From Desulfobacca_B sp046538075 (lineage in GTDB: Bacteria > Desulfobacterota > Desulfobaccia > Desulfobaccales > Desulfobaccaceae): a stretch of 64,000 bases of DNA. A program made the position numbers and the translations under genes. The notes under the pieces were generated by a model that was not told the origin of the DNA, ran no database searches, and was given only the letters and a program-made list of their open reading frames with translations. The stretch is from NCBI GenBank assembly GCA_046538075.1, contig JBKHJN010000011.1, positions 8,839 to 72,838 of the forward strand. The letters are read 5' to 3'. Positions within the stretch are counted from its first letter, which is position 1; each line of letters begins with the position of its first letter. Below are positions 27,488 through 34,514 of this stretch, one piece after another.

Positions 27488-27601
27488 ACCCTTGAGACTT
27501 GGGTCGCTAGCGCAGGGGGACGGCGGGTCACCCCTTCGGGCAAAGTTTCTCTGATTATGGTTAGGCACGGAGGACCGGGCACCACTGGCTGATAAAAAAT
27601 T

Positions 27602-28321
27602 ATGGAACGGTTAAAAATTAGACCCTGGTTTCTGTTATTGCTATTGGTGCTGAATTCTTTTATGGCCTGCGGCTGGTGGAAAAATTCCGAGCTCCAACCG
27701 ACGGTGGCCGAACAGTTGGTCGTGGCTCAGGAAAGCTCCACAGAGACCAGAGAATCAGCGACTGATTACGTCAGGGAAGGGCTTGATTATGCCGCCCAGG
27801 GCCAATATGATCAAGCCATCGCGTCATTCACCCAGGCTCAGCAGCAAAACCCGGCCTATGCCGAGGCCTACTATAACCGGGGAGTGGCCTATGTCAAAAA
27901 AGGTATGTATGGCCAGGCCATCGTCGATTTCAATCAGGCCTTAAAGATCAATCCTCAGGACGCCAACACTTACAACCATCGGGGAGTGGCCTATCGGGGC
28001 CAGGGTCAGATTGACCGGGCCCTGGCCGACTACAACCAGGCAATCCAATTAAACCCCCGATTGTCCATGGCCTATCTTAACCGCGGGGTGGCTTATGTGA
28101 AAAAGGGCCAGATCGACCAGGCCATCAATGACTTTGACCAGGCCCTGAGATTGGAACCCAGTTATGCCAAGGCCTATTTCAATAAAGCGCTGGCCTGTGA
28201 ACAGGCCGGCCGCCGCCCGGAGGCGATTAAGGCCTATCAGAGTTATCTTAAATACGCCCCGCCCCAGGATAGCCGATATATTGAGTCAGTGCGCGAGCGC
28301 CTCCAGCAGCTGTCCCAGTAG
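27602..28321 (+). CDS. TPR-repeat lipoprotein
   Basis: 239 residues. A signal peptide ends in the lipobox FMAC (cysteine near residue 23). After a short linker, four to five tetratricopeptide repeats run to the C-terminus (for example DQAIASFTQAQQQNPAYAEA, QAIVDFNQALKINPQDANT, DRALADYNQAIQLNPRLSMA). It is probably an envelope scaffold for protein interactions; no partner is evident from the neighbours. Confidence 0.88.
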   Translation: MERLKIRPWFLLLLLVLNSFMACGWWKNSELQPTVAEQLVVAQESSTETRESATDYVREGLDYAAQGQYDQAIASFTQAQQQNPAYAEAYYNRGVAYVKKGMYGQAIVDFNQALKINPQDANTYNHRGVAYRGQGQIDRALADYNQAIQLNPRLSMAYLNRGVAYVKKGQIDQAINDFDQALRLEPSYAKAYFNKALACEQAGRRPEAIKAYQSYLKYAPPQDSRYIESVRERLQQLSQ

Positions 28322-28506
28322 CCGGATGGTTTGGCCACCCGCCCTAAACGCCAGTCTGGGTGCCAATCAATGTCCGTGCCTAATAAAAAATCTCTGCTGG
28401 CCCAGATTTGCCATTGACTCTGGCCTCCCCAATGACAAAAATTTGATTATTAATAAATTTTCCTGGAAGCATTTGACGGACAAACCACTGCAAAGGAGGC
28501 TATTTC

Positions 28507-29682
28507 GTGAAGGCCAGAAAAATCAGCGATGGGGTTTACTGGATGGGGGCCATTGACTGGGATCGGCGCTTGTTTGACGCCCTCATTCCGTTGCCGGATG
28601 GCACCACTTACAATGCCTATCTAGTCCAGGGGAGTGAAAAGACGGTATTGCTGGATACCGTTGATCCTTCGATGGTCGAAGTGCTCATGGCGCAATTGGC
28701 CGAAGTTGATAAAATCGATTATCTGGTCTCACACCACGCCGAGCAGGACCATTCCGGGTCCATTCCTCAGGTTCTGGAAAAGTATCCCGACGCCCAGGTC
28801 GTCACCAACCCCAAGGCTAAGGGTATGCTCAAGGACCTGTTGCAGGTGCCCGAAGAAAGATTTCTCACGGTGGCAGACGGCGACACCCTGAACCTGGGAG
28901 ATAAGACCCTCAAGTTTATTTACACTCCCTGGGTGCACTGGCCGGAGACCATGGTAACCTATCTGGAGGAGGAACAGCTGTTATTTTCCTGCGACTTTTT
29001 CGGCTCGCACCTGGCTACCAGTGATTTATATGCGGAGGAAGGGAGTATTTACCGGTCCGCCAAACGGTATTTTGCCGAAATCATGATGCCTTTCCGGCCG
29101 GTGATTCAAAACAACCTAGAAAAGCTTAGAAACTATGATATTGCCATGATTGCTCCCAGCCACGGCCCGATCTATCTACGCCCTCAGTTTATCATCGAGG
29201 CTTATCAGGACTGGGTCAGCGTTGATCCCCGCAATCTGGTGGTGCTGCCCCACGTCAGCATGCACGGCAGTACCGCTAAGATGGTGGACCACTTAATCGG
29301 TGCCCTGGTCGAACAAAAGGTACGGGTGGAGCCTTTTAATCTGGTGGTCGCTGATATCGGGGAATTGGCCATGGCCTTGGTGGATGCCGCCACTATAGTG
29401 ATCGGCACTCCGACCGTTCTGGTCGGACCCCATCCGCAGGCAGTTTATGCTGCGGTTCTGGCTAATGCCCTGCGGCCCAAAGTTAAGTTCGCCTCAATCA
29501 TTGGCTCGTTCGGTTGGGGTGGTAAGGCGGTGGAGACCATCACCGGTCTGATGCCCAATCTCAAGGTCGAAATTCTGGAGCCAGTAATCTGCAAGGGATT
29601 GCCCAAAGAGGCGGATTATCAGGCTCTGGATAAGCTGGCCGTCACCATCGCGGCCAAGCACCAGGAACATAGTTTTATTTAA
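28507..29682 (+). CDS. FprA-type flavo-diiron protein
   Basis: 391 residues. The N-terminal metallo-beta-lactamase-like domain carries the diiron ligands (SHHAEQDHSG, VHWPETM, SCDFFGSH, IAPSHGP), and a C-terminal flavodoxin domain begins around residue 250 (SMHGSTAKMVDHL). These enzymes reduce O2 to water and/or NO to N2O in anaerobes. The start is GTG with AAAGGAGG 7 nt upstream. A peroxiredoxin gene follows, giving an oxidative-defence neighbourhood. Confidence 0.95.
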   Translation: MKARKISDGVYWMGAIDWDRRLFDALIPLPDGTTYNAYLVQGSEKTVLLDTVDPSMVEVLMAQLAEVDKIDYLVSHHAEQDHSGSIPQVLEKYPDAQVVTNPKAKGMLKDLLQVPEERFLTVADGDTLNLGDKTLKFIYTPWVHWPETMVTYLEEEQLLFSCDFFGSHLATSDLYAEEGSIYRSAKRYFAEIMMPFRPVIQNNLEKLRNYDIAMIAPSHGPIYLRPQFIIEAYQDWVSVDPRNLVVLPHVSMHGSTAKMVDHLIGALVEQKVRVEPFNLVVADIGELAMALVDAATIVIGTPTVLVGPHPQAVYAAVLANALRPKVKFASIIGSFGWGGKAVETITGLMPNLKVEILEPVICKGLPKEADYQALDKLAVTIAAKHQEHSFI

Positions 29683-29919
29683 GATCGACAGTATTGATTA
29701 TTATTTACTAATTTATAAGATCTGCTAAATTACATTTTTTAATAAGACAGGCGCTGGAATTTGGGCTATTTCAGCGTTAGGATAAGATCGACGAATAGGA
29801 GGTAGATGATGGCGGAACCTCAAGATCAGTGTGTCAGTCCAGCCCAGGGCCCGATCGGCGTCCCGGAATCCCCTGGACCTCAAACAGCCCAGACTAAATC
29901 CCAAGAGGAGGTAGCAAGA

Positions 29920-30513
29920 ATGACAGCACGAGTTGGTAAACCGGCACCGGACTTTGAAGCCCCGGCCTATGTGGATGGCGGCTTCAAAAACATCAAGCTC
30001 TCGGATTATCGCGGCCAATGGGTGATAGTCTGCTTTTATCCGGGTGATTTTACCTTTGTTTGACCGACCGAACTGACGGCAGTTGCCGTCAAATATGCGG
30101 ACTTTAAAGCCCTGGGAGTGGAGTTTTTGTCTATTAGTGTGGATAGTCGATTTTCCCACAAAATCTGGCAGGAAGAGGAACTCTCGAAAATGGTCCCGGG
30201 GGGAGTGCCTTTCCCGATGCTTTCCGATCCTGGCGGACGCATCGGCCAGCTCTATGGGGTCTACGACGAAGAAGCCGGGGTGGATATTCGCGGCCGGTTC
30301 CTCATTGATCCTGACGGGATAATCCAGGGCGCCGAGATTTTAACCGCTCCGGTGGGCCGTAATCCCGACGAACTTTTGAGACAGGTTAAGGCCTATCAGC
30401 ACCATCGCGAGACCGGTGAGGTCATGCCCTCCGGCTGGCAACCAGGAAAGATGACCCTGAAGCCTTCCCCTGGTTTAGTGGGCAAGGTCTGTGAGGTCTG
30501 GAAGCCTGAATAA
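29920..30513 (+). CDS. Selenocysteine-containing peroxiredoxin (AhpC/TSA type)
   Basis: The frame is interrupted only by TGA at 30061-30063, exactly at the peroxidatic position: PGDFTFV-U-PTEL, where the family has FVCPTE. Homology continues in the same frame to 30513 (VSVDSRFSH; resolving Cys191 in GKVCEVWKPE), giving 197 residues with Sec48, close to E. coli AhpC (187 residues, Cys47). A hairpin suited to be a bacterial SECIS follows the TGA. The ATG at 29920 has GAGGAGG upstream; an in-frame ATG pair at 29806/29809, also behind AGGAGG, would add 38 mostly Pro/Gln-rich residues. It reduces peroxides, probably with a thioredoxin-type donor. Confidence 0.9.
30061..30100 (+). promoter_or_regulatory. 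Candidate bacterial SECIS element
   Basis: Beginning at the TGA (30061-30063), TGACGGC (30074-30080), loop AGTT (30081-30084) and GCCGTCA (30085-30091) form a perfect 7-bp hairpin. The loop begins 20 nt after the TGA, within the spacing used by SelB-dependent bacterial SECIS elements, and contains a G. The hairpin overlaps coding sequence, as expected for bacteria. Confidence 0.75.
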
Positions 30514-30550
30514 TCTTTCCCTCTCGCACAACTTGCTTAAACATGAGGAT

Positions 30551-30608
30551 CGGGTTGTTGCCTGAAATGGCCGGTGGCAGAGTTAGCCATCGACCCGGCG
30601 ACAACCCG
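30551..30608. terminator. Long stem-loop after the peroxiredoxin gene
   Basis: CGGGTTGTTGCC (30551-30562) pairs with GGCGACAACCCG (30597-30608) with one wobble, and an inner ATGGC/GCCAT extends the fold. There is no long T tract, so it may be a weak terminator or an mRNA 3' stabiliser between the selenoprotein gene and the transporter genes. Confidence 0.55.
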
Positions 30609-30668
30609 TTTAATGTTTAAAGCTGAATAATTTCAAGATATTTAATGGCAGTCAGAAGGAAGCATCGG

Positions 30669-31190
30669 ATGCCGGATCAGAGCAATAACGCCTGGAGTCC
30701 CTATCTGGCCGGAGCTCTGGCGGGAGTGGTGGCAGTCCTATCGGTATGGATAGCCGGCAAGTATCTGGGGGCTTCCACTTCTTTCGTCACCTCGGCGGGG
30801 ATGATCGAAGAGCTTTTCCTTCCGGAGCGGGTGGGCCGGATGGATTACTTCCTTCTCAAAATTCCCCGCATTGACTGGCAGTGGATGTTTTTAGCAGGAA
30901 TTTTCCTGGGCGCGTTCATTTCTTCGATCACCTCCACAAGTTTTCGCGGGCAGGCGGTTCCGGATATGTGGCAGCGGCGATTCGGTCCCCAGCGCCTCCG
31001 CCGGGGTCTAGTGGCATTTTTGGGGGGCTTCATTGCCATCTTGGGGGCCCGCCTTACCGGCGGTTGCCCCAGCGGCCATGGCCTCAGCGGGGTCATGCAA
31101 TTGTCAGTCAGTGGCTTGATTTCGGTGGTGGGATTTTTCGCCGGAGGCCTGATCACCGCCCGGCTAGTTTATCGCCGCGAGGAATTTTGA
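30669..31190 (+). CDS. YeeE/YedE-family transporter half, first subunit
   Basis: About 173 residues with four to five hydrophobic segments and the conserved cysteine motif GGCPSGHGLSG. YeeE/YedE proteins import thiosulfate or other sulfur species, and one branch is associated with selenium metabolism. GAAGGAAG before the ATG at 30669 makes this a better start than the ATG at 30645. Its TGA overlaps the ATG of the second half (ATGA-type overlap at 31188-31192), so the two halves are made together. Confidence 0.85.
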   Translation: MPDQSNNAWSPYLAGALAGVVAVLSVWIAGKYLGASTSFVTSAGMIEELFLPERVGRMDYFLLKIPRIDWQWMFLAGIFLGAFISSITSTSFRGQAVPDMWQRRFGPQRLRRGLVAFLGGFIAILGARLTGGCPSGHGLSGVMQLSVSGLISVVGFFAGGLITARLVYRREEF

Positions 31191-31717
31191 TGAGAATCCT
31201 GTGGTACGGACTGGTTACCGGCATTTTGTTCGGCATCCTGCTGCAAAAGAGCCGGGTGTTGCGTTATGATAAGCAGATCGGGGCCTTGCGGCTGCTCGAC
31301 CTGACTATTGTCAAATTTATGTTGTCCACTGTGATGGTCGCCATGGCAGGAGTATATCTGCTGCGGGATCTGGGAATGGCGCACCTTGCGGTCAAACCGA
31401 CCCTGGTGGGGGCCAACATTCTGGGCGGGCTGATCTTTGGAGTGGGCTGGGGATTGTTGGGTTATTGTCCGGGAACCGCCATCGGCGCCCTGGGCGAGGG
31501 GCGCTGGGATGCCCTGTGGGGCATTTTAGGGATGCTGACCGGAGCCGCCCTATTTGCCGAACTCTATCCCTTCCTCCAAAACACCCTGTTAACCTGGGGG
31601 AATTACGGCCGGCTTACCCTGCCCCAGGTCCTGGGCGTCAATCACTGGGTGATAATTGTGGCCTTTATCCTGGGGGGATTATGGCTCTGCCGATGGTTTG
31701 AGCAGCATGGACTTTAA
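31190..31717 (+). CDS. YeeE/YedE-family transporter half, second subunit
   Basis: 175 residues starting at the ATG overlapping the previous stop, with GAGGA upstream. Hydrophobic segments and GYCPGTAIGALGEG, the second conserved cysteine motif of the family, are visible. Together with the preceding gene it makes up one full-length YeeE-like channel (a PmpA/PmpB-like split). Longer upstream reading in this frame overlaps the first gene and is not coding. The position after a selenoprotein gene makes sulfur or selenium supply a possible role; that is inference. Confidence 0.85.
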   Translation: MRILWYGLVTGILFGILLQKSRVLRYDKQIGALRLLDLTIVKFMLSTVMVAMAGVYLLRDLGMAHLAVKPTLVGANILGGLIFGVGWGLLGYCPGTAIGALGEGRWDALWGILGMLTGAALFAELYPFLQNTLLTWGNYGRLTLPQVLGVNHWVIIVAFILGGLWLCRWFEQHGL

Positions 31718-31755
31718 TTTTCCCACCCGTCTTGATCAGAAAAAGGAAAGATTAG

Positions 31756-32544
31756 ATGCTCTGGAAAATTGCCACCTTCAACGTCAACGGAATCCGGGCC
31801 CGGCTGCCCATTGTGGTTGACTGGTTGAAACAGAATCAACCGGACGTGTTGTGTCTGCAGGAGACCAAATGTCTGGATAAGGATTTTCAGCATCAGGCTT
31901 TCCAGGAGGCCGGGTATCATAGCTATGCGCGGGGCGAAAAGTCCTTTAACGGGGTAGCCCTAATATCCAAGGTCCCGTTGGCCGAGAGCTGGCTGGAGTT
32001 CGGCGATGGCCTGCCCGATCTGGAAGCCCGGCTCATTGCCGGACAGGTGCAGGGGGTGTGGATTGTCAACACCTATATTCCCCAGGGCCGTCATCCCCAG
32101 GATCCTGCTTTTATTGACAAACTGGGATTTTTCGATCGCTTGAAAGCCTGGTTCCACCACCGGTTTCAACCGGATCAACCGCTGATCTGGACCGGCGACA
32201 TGAATGTCGCCCCCGAGGCTCTGGACGTCTATGACCCGGAGCACTTGGACGGCGCCGTCGGCTTTCATCCGCTGGAGCGCCAGGCCCTGGCTGAGGTGGC
32301 GGCCTGGGGTTTTGTCGACCTCTACCGTAAGCTCCACCCGGGGGAAAAACAGTTCACCTTTTGGGACTACCGCCTTCCCAAGAGCTTCACCCGGAATTTA
32401 GGCTGGCGGTTGGACCACATTATGGTTACCGCGCCCTTGGCCCGGGCGGCCAAGCAGTGTGTGGTGGATATGGCCCCGCGGGCTCTGGCCAAACCCAGCG
32501 ATCATACCCCGGTGTGGGCCGAATTTGATCTGGAGCAGCTCTAG
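31756..32544 (+). CDS. xthA: Exodeoxyribonuclease III
   Basis: 262 residues of the EEP family: ATFNVNGIRARLP, CLQETKC, GDMNVAPEALDVYDP, and the C-terminal SDHTPVWAEF with the catalytic His. It is the AP endonuclease/3' repair exonuclease of base excision repair. It starts 38 bp after the transporter gene behind AAAGGAAAG and is followed by a MITE-like element. Confidence 0.96.
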   Translation: MLWKIATFNVNGIRARLPIVVDWLKQNQPDVLCLQETKCLDKDFQHQAFQEAGYHSYARGEKSFNGVALISKVPLAESWLEFGDGLPDLEARLIAGQVQGVWIVNTYIPQGRHPQDPAFIDKLGFFDRLKAWFHHRFQPDQPLIWTGDMNVAPEALDVYDPEHLDGAVGFHPLERQALAEVAAWGFVDLYRKLHPGEKQFTFWDYRLPKSFTRNLGWRLDHIMVTAPLARAAKQCVVDMAPRALAKPSDHTPVWAEFDLEQL

Positions 32545-32555
32545 CGGGTTACACA

Positions 32556-32727
32556 CTTATTAGTCAGAGCATTTAAAAAGTTAATTTGAGGGGAGGGCGG
32601 GTGACCGAGAGGCCCCCGGCCCTCCCCTCAAGCTCCCCTCCCAACCCCCCTTAAGGGGTTGGGGGAGTGGGTTTGGGAGCTGTTTTCCCTAACCCCAATT
32701 CATTTATTTTATGACCGGACTAATAAG
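32556..32727. repeat. MITE-like palindromic element, copy A
   Basis: Terminal inverted repeats CTTATTAGTC (32556-32565) and GACTAATAAG (32718-32727) bound 172 bp that contain two GC-rich hairpins: GAGGGGAGGGC/GCCCTCCCCTC (32588-32632 region) and one centred on CCCCCTTAAGGGG. About 24 of the first 32 bases and 31 of the last 38 match copy B at 52280-52402. The right end reaches into rlmB and supplies its last codons and stop. It has no coding capacity, as expected for a non-autonomous element. Confidence 0.7.
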
Positions 32728-33459
32728 TCGCTGCCGGAGGATCTCAAACAGAAAAATGGCTCCCGCGGTCGCGGCGTTGAGGGACCCCAGTTGCGGGGCG
32801 GCCATGGGGATGGCCAGCAGAAAATCGCATTCCCGGCGGACCCGCGGCCTCAGGCCTGACCCTTCGCTGCCGATGACCAGGGCCAGCGGTCCGGTCAGAT
32901 CCGCTTCATAGAGGTGGTGCGGGGACTGGGCTTCGGCCCCGATTACCCACAGTCCCTGTTCCTTGCAGCCCTTCAGCACCTGGGCCAGGTTGGTGACCCG
33001 GCACACCGGCAGATATTCCAAGGCCCCGGCAGCGGCTTTGGCGACCACCGGGGTAATCCCTACCGCCCGATCTTTGGGGATGATCAAGGCCAGGGCCCCG
33101 GCCGCATGGGCGCTGCGCATCAGGTTGCCTAAATTCATCGGATCCTGCAGACAATCAGCGATTACCACCAGGGCCGGGTGCGGGGCAGTCCTGACCCGCT
33201 CCCAAAGTTCAGCCTCAGGAAGATAGCGGTAGCTGGCCCGCCGCGCCATAATGCCCTGATGCCGGCTGGTCTGACAGAGGCGGTCGAGGACAGACCGCTC
33301 CTGGAGGCGGAACCGGACCCCATGTTGCCGGGCCAGGGTGCGGATTTCGCTGAGCCAGCGGCCGCCAACCCCCCGGGCGACGATTACCTCTTCCAGAGCG
33401 TGGCCGTGCTGGCGCAAGGCGGCTAATACCGGATGGACTCCATAAATAATTTCACTCAT
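32704..33459 (-). CDS. rlmB: 23S rRNA (guanosine-2'-O)-methyltransferase, TrmH/RlmB family
   Basis: 251 residues. An N-terminal substrate-binding domain (IYGVHPVLAALRQHG) is followed by the SPOUT knot with VIADCLQDPMNLGNLMRSAHA, GSEGSGLRPRVR and IPMAAPQLGSLNAATAG, the three TrmH-family motifs. RlmB methylates G2251 of 23S rRNA; assignment to RlmB rather than another TrmH member is by length and N-terminal domain. The last seven codons lie in the terminal repeat of a MITE-like element. Confidence 0.92.
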   Translation of the reverse strand: MSEIIYGVHPVLAALRQHGHALEEVIVARGVGGRWLSEIRTLARQHGVRFRLQERSVLDRLCQTSRHQGIMARRASYRYLPEAELWERVRTAPHPALVVIADCLQDPMNLGNLMRSAHAAGALALIIPKDRAVGITPVVAKAAAGALEYLPVCRVTNLAQVLKGCKEQGLWVIGAEAQSPHHLYEADLTGPLALVIGSEGSGLRPRVRRECDFLLAIPMAAPQLGSLNAATAGAIFLFEILRQRLISPVIK

Positions 33460-33615
33460 TATGATTTTACCAAGCCCTAGCCCCTGACTGCGGGATAGGT
33501 ACTATCTTCTGGTTCCCTAGCTGAGTTTGGCCGCCGGCATAACTGGATCCGGGGTCAATCCACCTTGCTAACCCTTGCTAATTTTGGCATAAATGATTAT
33601 AACAGTAATTAACCT

Positions 33616-34503
33616 ATGGATGCGACCCTGGAACAGTTTTATCATTATCTCAGTGTGGAACGGGGGTTGGCGCCGCTGACTCTGGAGGCCTACAGCCAGG
33701 ACCTGGAGGGCCTGCGGGGCTTTCTGAGGGAGCGGGGCCGATCTGCTTGGAATAGTGTATCGGTGCAGGACCTGCAGGGCTTCCTGGCCTATTTGGAGAG
33801 CCAGGGGGTGGGGCCCCGCAGCCGGGCCCGCAAGCTCAGCGCTATCCGGCAATTGTTCCGCTTTCTGCAGCGCGAGGGTCAGCTCCAGACTAATCCCCTC
33901 GATTGGTTGGACTCGCCCCGCCTGCCCCGTAATTTACCCCGGGTGCTCAATCTGGAGGAGGTGGACCGGCTGTTGGCCGCCCCTGATCCTTTGACTCCTC
34001 TGGGGCAACGGGATGACACTATGCTGGAACTGTTGTATGCTACCGGCATCCGGGTGTCCGAGCTGGTGGGGTTGAACCTGAGGCAATTGGACCTGCGCCG
34101 CGGGGTATTGCTGGTGCGCGGCAAGGGCTCCAAGGAACGGCTGGTGCCTATGGTGGAGCAGGCGGTTAACAAATTGCAGCTCTATCTGGCCCAAACCCGG
34201 CCGGCCTTACTGCGCCACCAGGACATCCCTAACCTGTTTCTCAACCGGTGGGGGCGCGGCTTGAGTCGCCAGGGTTTTTGGAAGATCCTGAAGGGCTATG
34301 CCCGCCAGGCCGGGTTGCCGCTGGATCTGAGCCCCCATACCTTGCGGCATTCATTTGCCACCCATCTGCTCTGGCATGGGGCAGATCTGCGGGCCTTGCA
34401 AATGATGCTGGGTCATGCTGACATTTCCAGCACCCAAATCTATACTCATTTACACGCCGCTCGCCTGCAGGAGATTCATCAGCAGGCGCATCCGCGGCCT
34501 TAA
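33616..34503 (+). CDS. xerD: Tyrosine recombinase XerD
   Basis: 295 residues, the standard Xer length. N-terminal SAM-like DNA-binding domain (FYHYLSVERGLAPLTLEAY) and catalytic domain with the R-K-H-R-H-Y set: ATGIRVSELVGL (Arg), GKGSKERLVP (Lys), SPHTLRHSFATHLL (His, Arg), LGHADISSTQIYTHL (His, Tyr). It resolves chromosome dimers at dif together with XerC. No dif site is recognised here. The CCA-adding fusion gene follows 11 bp downstream. Confidence 0.94.
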   Translation: MDATLEQFYHYLSVERGLAPLTLEAYSQDLEGLRGFLRERGRSAWNSVSVQDLQGFLAYLESQGVGPRSRARKLSAIRQLFRFLQREGQLQTNPLDWLDSPRLPRNLPRVLNLEEVDRLLAAPDPLTPLGQRDDTMLELLYATGIRVSELVGLNLRQLDLRRGVLLVRGKGSKERLVPMVEQAVNKLQLYLAQTRPALLRHQDIPNLFLNRWGRGLSRQGFWKILKGYARQAGLPLDLSPHTLRHSFATHLLWHGADLRALQMMLGHADISSTQIYTHLHAARLQEIHQQAHPRP

Positions 34504-34514
34504 TCCGGATACCG

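Noticed and set aside
30061..30063. Peroxiredoxin as a pseudogene broken by a nonsense codon
   Set aside because: The stop is TGA exactly at the catalytic Cys, both sides are intact in one frame, and a SECIS-like hairpin follows, which is better explained by selenocysteine.
30881..31189. A longer start for the second YeeE/YedE subunit
   Set aside because: The upstream codons overlap the first subunit in another frame, while ATG 31190 has a ribosome-binding site and an overlap typical of coupled genes.
33616..34503. XerD-like gene as an integrase of a mobile island
   Set aside because: Length, N-terminal domain and housekeeping context fit chromosomal XerD; no attachment-site repeats flank it, and the tRNA-Val is 33 kb away.
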